From the NCBI GenBank assembly GCA_004519485.1, contig CP038112.1:620001-684000 (forward strand): a stretch of DNA of 64,000 nucleotides. Direction: 5' to 3'. This stretch comes from Nannochloropsis oceanica. Taxonomy: Eukaryota > Sar > Eustigmatophyceae > Eustigmatales > Monodopsidaceae. The stretch's first letter is position 1; each line of letters starts with the position of its first letter. This document shows, piece after piece, positions 1-11,355 of the stretch. The notes below the pieces were generated by a model. The model did not search any database, had not been told where the DNA came from, and worked only from the letters and a program-made list of their open reading frames with translations. A program made the position numbers and the translations under genes.

Positions 1-1772
1 CGACATGAAGGTCAAGACCTTGATTGCCTCGTTGACACTCACGGCAGCGACGATGGCATTGGTGCTGGCGATAGCCGGGATGATATTTTTAATCACCCCT
101 AGGGTGAGCCTGCGGGTGACACCTTCGATCCCGAATTTATTCGCGCGTTCTTGGGCTTTGCTGAAGATCCAGGAGACGTGTTCGGGATCGTCTGTATTGT
201 GTATTATTTGTTTAATTTATGTGTATAACTATATCAATTGTTTTACTTAATTATTTTCTTATGATTATTACCTTCCCCTCCGGATGCGCCGCGGGCCCTA
301 CCATCCATCCCTCCTTCCCTCCCTTCCTCCCTCCCTTCTTTACCTGCGTCCAACACGGTCCCCTCCGGGTGCGCCTCGGGCCACAAGAGCAATTGCGCGA
401 ACGCCACGCAATGCTCCGGCTGCCTCGGCGTGTCTGCCAAGGTGCACAATTGGAACGCATGGGCCGGGGGGAACAGGTCGAGGGTGCAATGAAAACATGC
501 CGTGAGGCCGGGCAACACCACCCGCGCCTGCCCCTGGAACCCCTCCGTCCCTCCATCGACCAACGGAACGACACTGGCCAGATCGAATTGAAGACCCGCC
601 CCACCCTCCCCCCCGCCCTCCTTCCAGCCCTCGTTTCTTTCGGCCAGGGAAAAGAGGGTGCTGTTCAACCAGATCCGAGCCTTAATGTTGTCGAGGCCGG
701 CGATGACGATGGAGAATTGCTGGGGAAAGGGAGGGAGGGAGGGAGGGAGGGAGAAAGTGGATGAGTCAAACCGAGTTTTCCCGTTTCGAGGCCAGCGATG
801 ATGATGTTGAGTTGCGATGGGGGGAGAGGGAGGGAGGGAGAGAGAGAAGGAGGGGGGATGGGAGGGAGATACCTTGTAGAATGATGCGTCCTTCTCTTGG
901 ATCTTCCCGTGGTGAGCGCGGACTGTGACACCCGGGACGCGCTCCATGATGAACTCGGCCGCCACCACCGCTTTTGGCCGACCGATGTCTGAAGGAGATA
1001 AGAGGGGATGGAAAGAAGGAGGGAGGAAGGGGGGGGAGAGGTCCTAAGGAGGAGTGGAGGGAGGCAAGCAAGGGAAGAGGGAGCGACGAATGGGAAAGGG
1101 CAGTACCTTTCTCACGAAACAGGAACTGCCGGTTGAGGTTTGAGAGCTCAATCGTGTCCAAGTCTATCACGTCTATGTCTTTCACGCCCGACAAGGCCAG
1201 GTTCTTCAGAATTTCGCACCCTAGGCCCCCGGCGCCTACTACCAACACTCGTGCCTGCGGAAAAGGAGGGACATCATAAAAATTGTATACGAATACCATG
1301 CATTTATGGATAATTTCTAATGGTTATCATTTCCCATTTTCCGTATTTACCTCCCCGGAAGCTCCTCCCCCCTCCCTACCTCCGCCAACATTTCCTTCAG
1401 GTCTTGTCCGGGCTCGAATTCCCCCAGAGCTAGCGAGCCCGACTCCACCCCAAAAGGGCTCGGCCGCAGCAACACCTTGTCCAAATCCATTGTGGTGTCA
1501 TTGTAGTAATCATCCTCATCATGAGGAATGTTGCCATTACGCTTGTTGGTGGTGGAGGTGGAGGTGGAGGTGGAGGTGGAGGTGGTTGTGAAGGAGGAGG
1601 AGGACGAGAAGGACGAGGAAGAAGGGGGAGGGGTACGCGTGAGGATCTTACTGCGGTTGGTGTCGCCCGTGGCCGTGCCCGCGCTGTCGTTCATGGTCGT
1701 GGTGCTGGAGGTGGTGGTGTTGTCGACAGCAGAGTCAGCAGTTGGTATGTCCTTGTCCATCTTCCTTTTCAT
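1..1772 (-). CDS. UBA3: NEDD8-activating enzyme E1 catalytic subunit (UBA3), 5' part
   Basis: UBA3 adenylates NEDD8 and takes it up as a thioester, with APP-BP1/NAE1 as partner, before passing it to UBC12. Five exons are readable on the minus strand: 1772-1380, 1254-1107, 988-873, 719-344 and 191 to the window edge, all with GT-AG borders and consistent phase. Exon 1 has a Ser/Thr-rich leader and then the conserved entry segment. Exon 2 has the nucleotide-binding [17 protein letters not shown] and the [16 protein letters not shown] stretch. Exon 4 has [11 protein letters not shown], the zinc-binding TACFHC, and the catalytic-cysteine region [14 protein letters not shown]. Exon 5 has the [19 protein letters not shown] helix. 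The C-terminal ubiquitin-fold part lies outside the window. The match to UBA3 rather than UBA1/UBA2 rests on the DPEHVSWIF and [12 protein letters not shown] segments. The start at 1772 is the first in-frame ATG; an alternative lies four codons downstream. Confidence 0.94.
781..814 (-). pseudogene. decayed duplicate of the start of UBA3 exon 4
   Basis: In intron 3 of UBA3, read on the minus strand from 814, the sequence closely resembles the beginning of exon 4 (719 downward): [11 protein letters not shown] against [11 protein letters not shown]. The offset is about 95 bases, and CCCT-type intron sequence precedes both copies. The duplicate has no AG directly before it where exon 4 has CAG, so it should not be spliced in. 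It looks like a tandem partial duplication through the simple repeat. Confidence 0.7.
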
Positions 1773-2249
1773 TCTATCGGGAGAGGTGGATGAGGGTAGG
1801 AGGGGCAGGGAGGGGAGGTTGTAAGGATAGAACGCAAGAAAAAATAGATTACTCTTTAACGAGGCCCATTAGGCCAAGACAGGGGTTGTCAGAGCGTTGA
1901 AACTGCCGTCGTCTTGGGAGTGGTGAGGGCAGCGCAAGCTTTATTTTTGTGTCCGGGGGCAAGGAAAATGAAGGAGTAGAGTCGTCGCGAAGCGCACGCC
2001 CAGGCTGTTCACTGCTTGCAGCAAGGGATACACGCACTGTCCGGCCCTGGTATGTGTGCAGCGATTTGTGTATGGTTGCGTCGGCGGCGGGATGACATGT
2101 CTCTCTTCCTCCGGCCCTCGTTTCCATGACTAGCATACTGTCTCGTTCCGATCGATCGCCGGTTTTCTCCCTCAAATACGCGAGTGGAAAGGAAATACAA
2201 AATAATTGAGACGACCCATCAGAGTCAATTATCCTGTGTTTCTCGCTTT
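1773..2249. other. intergenic region upstream of UBA3
   Basis: This region lies between the UBA3 start and the 3' end of the formin-like locus. No reading frame here has recognisable domains. It presumably holds the UBA3 promoter and 5' UTR. Confidence 0.5.
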
Positions 2250-5200
2250 TCTTTAATCATTATCATCATGGTTCTCTACAACATGTGGTAATATGTGCAT
2301 AGTGTACATACTAGATCTGACTGCGACTTTGATACCCGAGTAAGGGGTGTACGGCCTTGCTCCCCAGGGCAGCCGTACATGGTACGTGCCAACCTGCCGC
2401 TGCACGTCTTTCACCATCCTATAGCCCTTTGTACAGACTTGCCCATTCCAATTAACACACTTATATTGAGGTAACCTGTGGCTCTCCAAGTCGCGAAGCG
2501 CAAAATACTTATCTTATCTTTTACCCGCACGGCCTCGACGACGCCAAGACCATACATGGATGCCAACCGCTGCCCCACCATTTGCGGCGGCAACGAGGAC
2601 CGCCGTCTCCGTTTCTTGATACTACCGATACTGCTTCTGCTGCTGCTGCCGCCGCTGGAGCCGGTCGATATGGTATAGTCAATCATGCCCTCATCTTCCT
2701 CTTCCAGCATCTTCGGTGTTAGAAAGGGACCGTGCCACTGCTCGTACCGCTGAGTAGATTGACCCAGTCGCTGTAAGAACTTCCATAGCGTAGAGAGTAT
2801 GCGCGCGCTAGAAGCGGTGCCGGGATCTTCACCAAAGTATTCGTATAAAGTCTTGGACTGTTTCTCCGGCATGTTACACTGCGTTGTAACCTCCCGAATC
2901 TGCGCTTCAGTAGAAGAGACAAAAACTTTCAGATTCTGTTAAAATGTCCCCCGCTCCACTTCGTAGAGTACATGCTAATCGCCGACAGCGTTGTGGCATG
3001 CCGTTGTCAACGCAGCCCCGAGAGTCCGCTTCTGCCCGCTACCCCCACGACCGAGTCCACATCCCCGGCTACTTCCGCATCCTCGTCCCCGTAATGCAGC
3101 CAACAATTCCGAGCGGTCGTCGAGTGGAATGACTGAGCGCGCAACAGCTGATGCAACTGTTGCGGATGTGAAACTTGCCGCTGCATTTGAATCCATTTTC
3201 ATCACCTGCAAGGAGGCCAAGCATTTGTTGGCCTTGATCCCGGGACCCAGCCAACGACTTGCCACCTGCAGCAACCGTTGCTCTGCCACGTCGTCTCCTT
3301 GTGAAGAGCCCAGCTCCTCGTTCAAACGCTTAATCCTCTCCACCTCGTCTTCGACCGGGTTTCGACCACAAAACGCCTCACCAGTTACATCCTCTCCTTT
3401 CATCATTCCATCACCCATCTGAAGCGACTTCTGTCGCAGCAGAAGACCCAACTTGAGATCCAACGGCATTGAGGGCCCGGACGCACGCAGTACCGCGAGC
3501 ACGTCCTCCCACAATACACCATCTCCCTTGCCACCATTAAAGCCCTCTTCAGCCTCCTCCAAATAGCGTAGGAAATGCTCCCCCATTTGCGCGGTGGTGT
3601 CTTCTTTCTCCATAGCCAGCCGCTCCGTCAGCGGACGGAGTTCCTGATGCCGTTCGGCCCCTCGCCGCGTCGCTTGGATTTTATGTTGAAGCTCGGCCTC
3701 TTCCACCGCCTTGGTCGCGGCACGACGCACTTCCTTGGCTTGTTGATGTGCTTGCTGCTGGTCCATGCGCACTTGTACATATGTCGCCAAGTCCTGCTCT
3801 TCTCGGGCAATCTCATGCTTAAGAGCGTCAAAGTCATGAAGCCACGTGCCCACATCCCGCAAAATCGCGGAGCTGTCGGGCAAGACAGCAGCCATACACA
3901 GAGTCGGTATATCTTCGACTACAATCAAGATGGCCCCTTCCCCTTTTTCCGCAGCGAGCCGGACGAGGTAATCGAGTTAAGTCATGTCTCCAGAAGTTGT
4001 GGACTTCATCAGAGCGACGCGAAAGAGTGAGTCGATGGTAAATACCTTGACCACCACCCTCTTACTGCTCGAGCCAGAATATGCCTTAAGAGTATTACCA
4101 GGGTAAAGTAAGACTTCCAGTACGCGTACCAATCGGTTTGACTTCACCACGTCCCCCAAAATGCCTGCCAAAGCTTCCATTTTGGCACGTAATGTCTGCA
4201 AAGACTCCTGAAATGCCTGCTTAAAGTGGAAGCACCGCACCTTGGGTCCCATCCTTGGTACCTTCATGGTGGCCAGCATGAACAGCTCTACCTCGTGCAA
4301 GGATATAGGAGGTGTGGGAGGATATGGCGTCACATCGTCGGGCATCGTAACAGGTGCATGCTTGATAAGATCGTGTGTGTAACCAGCTGCTTGGATCAGC
4401 TTTTTTTGCTCCTCATCACTCGGCAAGATGTCCAGGAGACCGTGCAGCCGCTCCACCGAGAGAAAATGGCACTCAAAACTCAGAACACTCACAACACGTG
4501 CTTTAGAGGAGGGAAAGGACTTCTTAAACTAATTATATACGATTCCCACGTTTTGGAGTCTGCGCAGCCTCAATATAGCCCCGAAAGCTGGCCGACTTCT
4601 TGTGCCCACGTCGGTACCCGCCAAAGGGAGCTTGAGGCTCTGCGTAACGGAGAAGAGTCCTGCGAGTTCCTTGACATGTTGTCCCTGAGACGGTGACGAT
4701 AGGACGCTTGATATCGAAGACCCGCCCCCTGCTATCTCGGTACTTTGAGTCACGCTAGACTTGCGCATAAACATCTACTCCTCAGCGCGCTCTGGCGTCA
4801 GTCGCTCGAAATGAACGGCGCGCAATTTGATTGAGGCAGTAGCAAAAAAAACAGGGCTACCTGGTGAAGGTAGGTGAAGACCAGCCAGTGAAGACGAGGA
4901 GGAGCGACGAAGCGGGGGCCTGCCCGAGGATAATGTTGACTGCGAGTGTATAAGTGACGGCTGGTGCCTGGGGTTAGATGCTGCGATTTTTAACTCCGCC
5001 GACAACACAGATGCCTTCATCCCGGCCTTGCCAGCCGAAAAGATCTGGACCTCTTCGGCACTAATGGTCTTATCGGCAGCCATCTTGTGTGTCACAGCCT
5101 TGACAGGAACACTCACAGCTAGCATCTGAAAGTAAATCTGCATCTCAGGCTTGAGTTTGAGTGTTTCGTAAGATGCGGCAGCGAGCACAGGATCCGACAG

Positions 5201-6480
5201 GATTGATGACCCCAAACTGCAAGGAGGAGTCGCGGGAGGGGTCTTCGAAATTACAGTTGAAGGCTTACTGTCGCTTTCAGTGTCCTTCAAATCAAACGAC
5301 GAAATGCGGGAGCGTGAACATGATGGTGACGATGACAGGGAGAAAGAATGATTCTTTGCCGACTTTCCAAAGTGGTCTTGGTCCTTAAGGTTAATGAAAC
5401 ACCGATCGCACACCCGCTGTGGTGTTGCAATGTAGCTGCTTGTCCCTCTCACACCCAACACTGCGTAGAGACGGCTGCAAATGAAGCGAAAAATATCTTT
5501 GCAGCGTCGGCAGCGATGGGACCGCCTGAAGAAGTTGAAATGTTCTGCACACATACCACAGGCCATTGAGTGCACGGTTGGCGAGGACGACGGGACAGAT
5601 GAAGGTGTAGATGGAGAGGAAGATAATTACCAGGACCTGGGACTGGCAGTATAGGACCATAGTGAGTCTGGCGTTCGTGGCATGCGCTGCGTAGGCGGCG
5701 TAAAAGCCGACGACGGTATCACGCAGCAAGCACCCTATCGGGGATGCCGGTGTGGTTAGACCCCTCAAAACCGGTGAAACATCTGCTCATGAGGACCGTC
5801 TCTGATGTATTGACTAATAAGGAGTTCCTCGCATCGTTACACCAGCTTTGCTTGTCTCTACCATTTGGGGTATTGTTCATACCATTTGAGGGTGTGGATG
5901 GTGTCTCCTCGTAGCTGCTCTCCCGTGATATATTGGGCAATGCAGACAGGACGGTTCGACGATGAGAGACAACCATGGAGTGCTCCTGCATCTTCGAAGG
6001 TAATTGGGATTGCATTGCGACTGCATAAGTTTCACCAAGTCTCTGCCAAATGACCGAAATCATTATGTGGTTGACCGAAACAAGCGCCGCCTCGAAAGCT
6101 GCTGCGCGCACCATGGCAAGCCACAGCGATACGTTTTTGGACGGTCGAAAACTATAGGTATTATTCCATGTTATTACCAATCGCCCCTCATGACTGCAGC
6201 CATCGCTGCTGTCGCTACTGCTGCTGCTACTGCTGCACTTTTCAGGGGCGCAAAATCACTCAATGGGATTGTCCGAGGCGACCACCCTTGACCACAGCCG
6301 CGCCTCCACCCTTGCGTCCTCATCCGTATTCCCTATTGTTGATATCCCCTTCTCAAAAGATACGCCAAATCTACGTCATGAGAAGCCACTTCGAATTGCC
6401 ACACCACGACCGAAGATGCGTCGCTAAGCGACTTCTGCAGATAGATTTCCCGGCGAAGGGAATCCCTTGGACAGACTTCA
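2250..6480 (-). CDS. formin-like locus with GOLD, FYVE-type finger and FH2 (multi-exon, possibly broken)
   Basis: Formins nucleate and elongate actin filaments through the FH2 domain. In minus-strand order, the segments are: a GOLD-like domain in two exons (about 6475-6320, with VVVWQFEVASHDVDL; then from about 6193, with ITWNNTYSF); a FYVE-type finger (5575-5395: CGMC, RRSHRCRRC, RVCDRC); a WASH/CCDC53-like motif (about 5145-5082: IYFQMLAVSVPVKAV); the FH2 start (about 4830, KLRAVHFERL); the FH2 core (4492-3977, with LSVERLHGLLDILPSDEE and ELFMLATMKVPRM); more FH2 (3976-3740); and the FH2 end (2935-2720, TLYEYFGEDPG). A tail with GLGVVEAVR and YHVRLPWG follows. An in-frame TAG (4775-4777) and TAA (3977-3979) interrupt it, and about 300 residues not typical of FH2 lie inside it. 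The stops may sit in unseen introns, be sequence errors, or mean a pseudogene. Exon borders are unresolved, and two adjacent genes remain possible. Confidence 0.62.
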
Positions 6481-8327
6481 AATTATTCGACAGGGCTGGC
6501 CTTAAGCAATTGACTCATTGATAAAGGAATATTGAATTGCACCTGTATTTCGCCGAGTGTCCAACGGCTGTGCTCGTGCTCGGCCCTTGACTCGTTGCTG
6601 CAGGAATGGAATGGAGGAACATCGATGCAAAGTGATGTGGAAGTTTTTTTTTTCCACGTTAGAGATATCATATGGGATAAAGGCTGTCCATGATGGGGTC
6701 GGTAATAGACTGGCCCAATATCTGAGATTAAAAGTCGGTACCGTTCGAAGCGGTAGCAAGTCTAAATTAATGGGCTTGCACCTCGGATTGCTGCATGGGT
6801 GGTGGGATTACTCGCCCCTCATCTCCGCCTTTACTGCTGCTGCTGCTCTCAAAAAATTACTCCCTAAAAAAAGCACCATGGTTCAGCGATGCGAGCAGCA
6901 TGACCAAGTAGTGCCGATAAAGACATTCTTGCAGCACAAATCGCGCTCGCTCCCAGCCGTAGCCGACGCGAAAAGAAGGGATGGGCATCTTGGGCACCAA
7001 ATCTTATAAAACAAGGCGCAAGCGTGCATTCTCCTCCACTGAGGCATCATCGCTTTCTCCACACTCTTCCGATATTCGTAACTGCTTAAGTAAACACCAA
7101 AGAGACTCCGATGAGCCATTCTCCTCCTCGTCTCCTTTCCCCTGGCCGTTGTCAACTTTTAGGCCAGCAAACAACAAATGCTCCAAGTCCACCCGAACCT
7201 CGCGCATCGTCAGACAGACATGGGTCACAGCGGTGCTGCGATCGCTCTGCGGAAACTGTAGGTCAATGGATGGATTGGTAGGCTGGGTTATGATTCGGTG
7301 CGTTGTGGAATGGTTATCGAGATGGAGATGACTGAATCATCGGGGGAACACAGGGACAAGAGGCGACTAGCCCAGACCTAGACATACTATCGCATACATC
7401 TTCAAAGAAAATTCACATCATACCCTTACCTCTCAACGATTCTCGCCGTATTGGCCTCCAAACGACCCAACACGTGTGGCATTCTTGTTCTATACCCGGC
7501 CCATTCATATTTCATATTTTGCGTTTCTCAAGGGCCCGCGTTGGCAATGGTTGCCCCCCAGGTCGTAGTCGTATCCTTGTCCTTCGTTTTGTTGTATCCT
7601 GCACCATGTTGTGTTGTGTGTATGAGTGCGGTGAGTTGTAAATTGTGAAGTCTGCGTCAATGTGTACGGCGGTTGAGAATCGTCGCGGCAACTGTGCAGG
7701 GTGGTTCAATCCGCGAAAGGATAGGCACAAGGGGCAGGCACACATCACAGCATCTTGACCACCTATCTTGTTCTCAACGTTTCCAGAGGCAGACAACGAG
7801 ACAGCCTTGACTCAACACAGTTGAGAACAGCTGGCCTGCCAAGACATGCACGGAAGCCAACGCTGGGTCGGGGCTTGACGATATCCAGCACACGCGATTT
7901 TCTGACCTTCCCTCTCACTGCACACCGCTTGGCCGAAAACACGAAACACAGGCCCACCGTACCAACAGCCGTGATCATGACAATATCGTCAAGAAGGAGA
8001 CCGAGGAGCGACCCCAAGGTCTCTGCTTGTCTGATCAAACCCAGCACGACCGTGGCTGTCCTGACGCTGCTGTGCTTCTTGTCGAAAAGCCAGGTACGTC
8101 TCGTGGATGGAATGCCGGAACTCTGATCAAATCGACAGAGGCAGTAAGGCATGGTGACGATTAAATGTGATATTCTTTTGCTTCTGCGCCATATTGAAGC
8201 GTACCTGCGTCAGAATTCGCTAATCCTATTTCACAGCGCCCCGCAACGGCCTGAATTACATGACTCTAATTACAAGCCTCCATGTCTTCGTTCTTACAGA
8301 TGAGGACGCTAGCGCTCAAGAAAGCTA
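6481..8327 (-). other. possible upstream exons of the formin-like locus and divergent promoter
   Basis: Several minus-strand pieces look coding but match nothing I can name. One (about 7280-7004) contains CLTMREVRVDLEHLLFAG followed by an acidic, Glu/Ser-rich stretch. Another (about 7490-7430) reads HVLGRLEANTARIVER and ends at a good GTAAGG donor. A third (8152-7763) contains a hydrophobic segment, DIVMITAVGTVGLCFVF. They could be 5' exons of the GOLD-FYVE-FH2 gene or a separate gene. The last roughly 180 bases before 8328 would serve as a divergent promoter. Confidence 0.3.
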
Positions 8328-9347
8328 ATGCGCATCGTCTTCTCGGTCGTCTTTGTACACTTATATTCAACTCCACTTCATCTTCCCTCATTCCTTCTCA
8401 ATAAATCAAAGGCCTACTTCTCCCCCCGCTCCTTTTCCTCCTCCTTCCCCATTGCATTTGGCATCCGCCGCAACCAGCAGCAGCACCACGAGCACAATCC
8501 CCACTCGCTCTCCGACGGCCCCCCTCCATCACATTTCTCCTCCTTACCCTACCCATCTTCACTCATAACCTCCTCCCAAGCCCGCATCCAAGCCTGGCGC
8601 TCTTTCCGTCGCCTCCCATCCTCCCTCTTTTCCACCCCCACACCCTCTCCTCCCAATCCCCCCTCCGACCGCGACAAAGAAGCCCTTCGTCGGCAACGTA
8701 TTTTGGCTATGCAAAAAGAAATCAGCGAGGAAATTCTTATCGTTAGTGAGGAGGAGCGTGAAGCAGCCGAGGCGGCCAAGAGAAAACTCCGTCAATCCGC
8801 GCGCTCGGCCATCTATCAAGCCTACAACAAAGTAGGCGGAGAAATCGCCATTAACGAGATTGGCATCCCCAAGAAGATGTCGCGCATGTCCAAAAGCAAA
8901 TTTATCGACGAGGAAACGCGTAAGAAAGACGAGATATCAAGGGGGAAGAGCTATGCGGCGAGGAAATTTCAACTTCTATTTGACAGCCTGTGGTTGTCCG
9001 CACTTGGGCTGGCTTTGTGCTGGACGGCTTTCTCATTTGAAGCGAGCGTGTCGTATGGATTAGGGGCGTTGCTAGGATTCGGTTACATCACCTTGTTAGG
9101 ACGGACAGTGGAAGCAATTGGAACAGTAGGCGTCCCCGGGGCAGGGGTGGGACAAGCACGATTTGCTATGGTGATTTTGTTGGTGCTGCTGGCGGGGAAA
9201 TACAGGGATACGATTCAAGTGATTCCGGCGATTATTGGGTTTTCGACGTATCAGGTCGCCTCATTTTTGCAAGCCTTTGACAGGGAAGAGGTGAAGGAGA
9301 AGACGGTAGTTGGGGAGGTTAGAGAGACGATGGCGCCTCCACAGTAA
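8328..9347 (+). CDS. plastid AtpI/CGL160-like membrane protein
   Basis: This is a single-exon, 339-residue protein. The N-terminus is hydrophobic and then Ser/Pro-rich, which fits a signal-plus-transit targeting sequence. A charged middle section follows (about residues 115-215). The C-terminal third has about four membrane spans, including SVSYGLGALLGFGYITLLGR and an AIIGFSTYQVASF end. This pattern matches the AtpI/Unc1-like domain of CGL160, a thylakoid factor that helps assemble the membrane ring of chloroplast ATP synthase (known for the family). A role in plastid ATP synthase assembly is therefore inferred. The start at 8328 is the first ATG and gives the targeting sequence. It is divergent from the formin-like locus. 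Confidence 0.7.
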   Translation: MRIVFSVVFVHLYSTPLHLPSFLLNKSKAYFSPRSFSSSFPIAFGIRRNQQQHHEHNPHSLSDGPPPSHFSSLPYPSSLITSSQARIQAWRSFRRLPSSLFSTPTPSPPNPPSDRDKEALRRQRILAMQKEISEEILIVSEEEREAAEAAKRKLRQSARSAIYQAYNKVGGEIAINEIGIPKKMSRMSKSKFIDEETRKKDEISRGKSYAARKFQLLFDSLWLSALGLALCWTAFSFEASVSYGLGALLGFGYITLLGRTVEAIGTVGVPGAGVGQARFAMVILLVLLAGKYRDTIQVIPAIIGFSTYQVASFLQAFDREEVKEKTVVGEVRETMAPPQ

Positions 9348-9826
9348 AGTGTGGGTGAAAAGGAAAGGAGCATGAATCGAGACAAAAGCAAGTCAGATGA
9401 AGACCTTTGGTTGCTATTTCTTGTTTTTTTTTAAATAATGGTGTTGTCCTCAGCGTTCTTTACAGGAATCAGCTGTCGATTTATGTGCGGAAGGGTGCCC
9501 GTTCGCGGGAATACGACCCGGAATTTCCTCTCATGTTTTTATACCACTACATCCCAGTCGTAGGAAATAGACACTGGCTGTAGGACGGGGGTTGAGGCCG
9601 TACGGGAAGGCTGTGCGAGCGGCTGGGACGTCAAATTAAGCATACGGAACGGGGAAATAAAAATCATGGACAGCGGCAACGCCGTCATCATCGACTTGGC
9701 CGTGTAATGAACGTGGCAAAGCCAAAGCAATTGTGGCAAGAACAGTGGCAGTAGCAGTAGCAGCGGTAGCAGTGGTAACAGCAGAAGCAGCAGAAGCTGC
9801 AGCTGCTGCAGTAGCAGGGAGGCATC
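9348..9826. other. intergenic region
   Basis: This covers the 3' flank of the AtpI-like gene and an imperfect run of GCAGTA/GCAGCA triplets (about 9745-9820). No supportable gene was seen in it. Confidence 0.4.
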
Positions 9827-10110
9827 AGCCTGGAGGCAATCAATGAAGATAGTAATACCCTACTCCATTTCGCTGTGTTACGAGATGCTGATTTTGCCAT
9901 GATCATTGAGCTGTGCGAGTGGATGAGGAGAAAGACTTGCACTCAGCCTCTCCCCCGTTCCTCCTCCTCTCGTCATTCCTCTTCTTGAAAGTGAAGTAGG
10001 AGAAACATGCTTCAACTGATGTTGAATTCAAGAAATAAGGAGGGAGAAACCCCCTTTCTCGCCTTACTGGGGCATCGTCATTTGAGCAAATTTTGTGCCA
10101 GGGGAAGGGC
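9827..10110 (+). CDS. ankyrin-repeat fragment, two exons visible
   Basis: Two short plus-strand segments look like successive ankyrin repeats. The first has EAINEDSNTLLHFAVLRDAD and then FAMIIEL. The second has MLNSRNKEGETPFLALLGHR and then HLSKF. They join in frame if a GT-AG intron at 9913-9999 is removed. Neither a convincing start codon nor the rest of the gene could be found. A further plus-strand segment near 10640-10790 (KTAKTILNSAKIREEM) may be a later exon. This is either a small poorly resolved ankyrin gene or a remnant. Confidence 0.4.
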
Positions 10111-10360
10111 AGGAGGGAGGGCAGGGTGGATGGAGAAGCAGTATCATCTATAAGAGTTTCTATTGAGTGTAAACCCCTCCGTGCTATAATAGGTGTAGGA
10201 GCAGGATCAGGAGGGGAGGAGGTGTGGGAGCAGGAGCGGGAGGGAGGTGAGGTGCGAGAGCAGGAGCAGGAGCCGGAGGGAGGGGAGGATGGATGGGAGG
10301 TAGAGGGTGGGTTAGAGGGGAAGGAAGCAGCAGCAGCAGTAGCAGCAGAAGGAGGAGAAA

Positions 10361-10420
10361 GAGGAGGAGGAGGAGGAGGAGGAGGAGGAGGAGGAGGAGG
10401 AGGAGGAGGAGGAGGAGGAG
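10361..10420. repeat. (GGA)n microsatellite
   Basis: About 20 uninterrupted GGA units follow an imperfect GCA/GGA-rich lead-in. The poly-Pro, poly-Arg and poly-Gly frames it generates are artefacts of the repeat. Confidence 0.9.
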
Positions 10421-11355
10421 ATTTTACGTGCCGGCCATCCGAGGACTTTATTGGTGTGAAATCTGTAAATACTTCGTATCTCGAGGTGGCAATAGGGCAT
10501 CGTGCGGGTGTGTAGGAGTATGGTCCGTGGAGAATGTCGTCCCCATGAGTCCCGGTTTCCTCAACCGCGGCAGGTGATGCGGACGCTGGAGAAGTTGTCT
10601 CCGCTCTGACCTCCTCGTTCACCCTTCTCCTAGCCCTGTATGGGCCATCCGAGGACTGTTGGGTAAAAAAACTGCCAAAACCATTTTAAACTCGGCCAAA
10701 ATAAGGGAAGAGATGCAACAATTTATCGCTGGAAGGCTTTCCCTCGTGAGTAATCCTGAGAGGAGGCTCGCTTGTATAAACACTTGTGTTTGCATTTGAC
10801 TGCGGATAGTTTGCACGCGATAATTTTAGGATTGTAGAAAGCTACAGAAAAAGCTTGAGCCGTTGATGAAATCAGGAGCGACCAGGCCCCACCCGCACGG
10901 ACTCGCAAGAGGAAACATCCACAGGGTGTAAAACAAATCATTTCTTTTTGGTCCGCAAACTCCTTCTACTATTGTTGTCTTTGGGCACCTTGTTGTCGAC
11001 CGAAGCAAGAGTCCAAACTTGTCTGTCTAATCAGTGCATGTCTCTTATGCATGATGGGCCTCGCCCGGGAGACACGGAACAAGCAAACACTTTGCTTTGC
11101 ATGCGCGACGACCCACGAACAGCAATGACAACCTCTAAGCCTACTCCTACCCACACGTTCAGGCCATCTTTACCGTATACATGGGCGACACACGCTTCAT
11201 CGTCCTCGGTGAAACGCAGGAGGAAGGCAGGAGAGAGGGCTTTCCGCTGTCTTGCAAACGCTTCCCCCGGCACGACGACTAGCCAAATAAACCCGATTCT
11301 TCACCCCTTCCCAACTCCCCCTTTAATAGCACAGGACACCTTTCTCTTATTCACC
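10421..11355. other. region upstream of beta-tubulin
   Basis: No clear gene was seen apart from the ankyrin-related possibility near 10.6-10.8 kb. A 14-base word, GCCATCCGAGGACT, occurs twice (about 10433 and 10637). The last few hundred bases should hold the tubulin promoter and 5' UTR. An open frame runs through them into the tubulin start but has no coding character of its own. Confidence 0.4.

Noticed and set aside
10948-11355. Open frame upstream of and continuous with the tubulin start
   Set aside because: No coding character or homology; tubulin begins at its conserved MREI and the frame is simply open 5' UTR.
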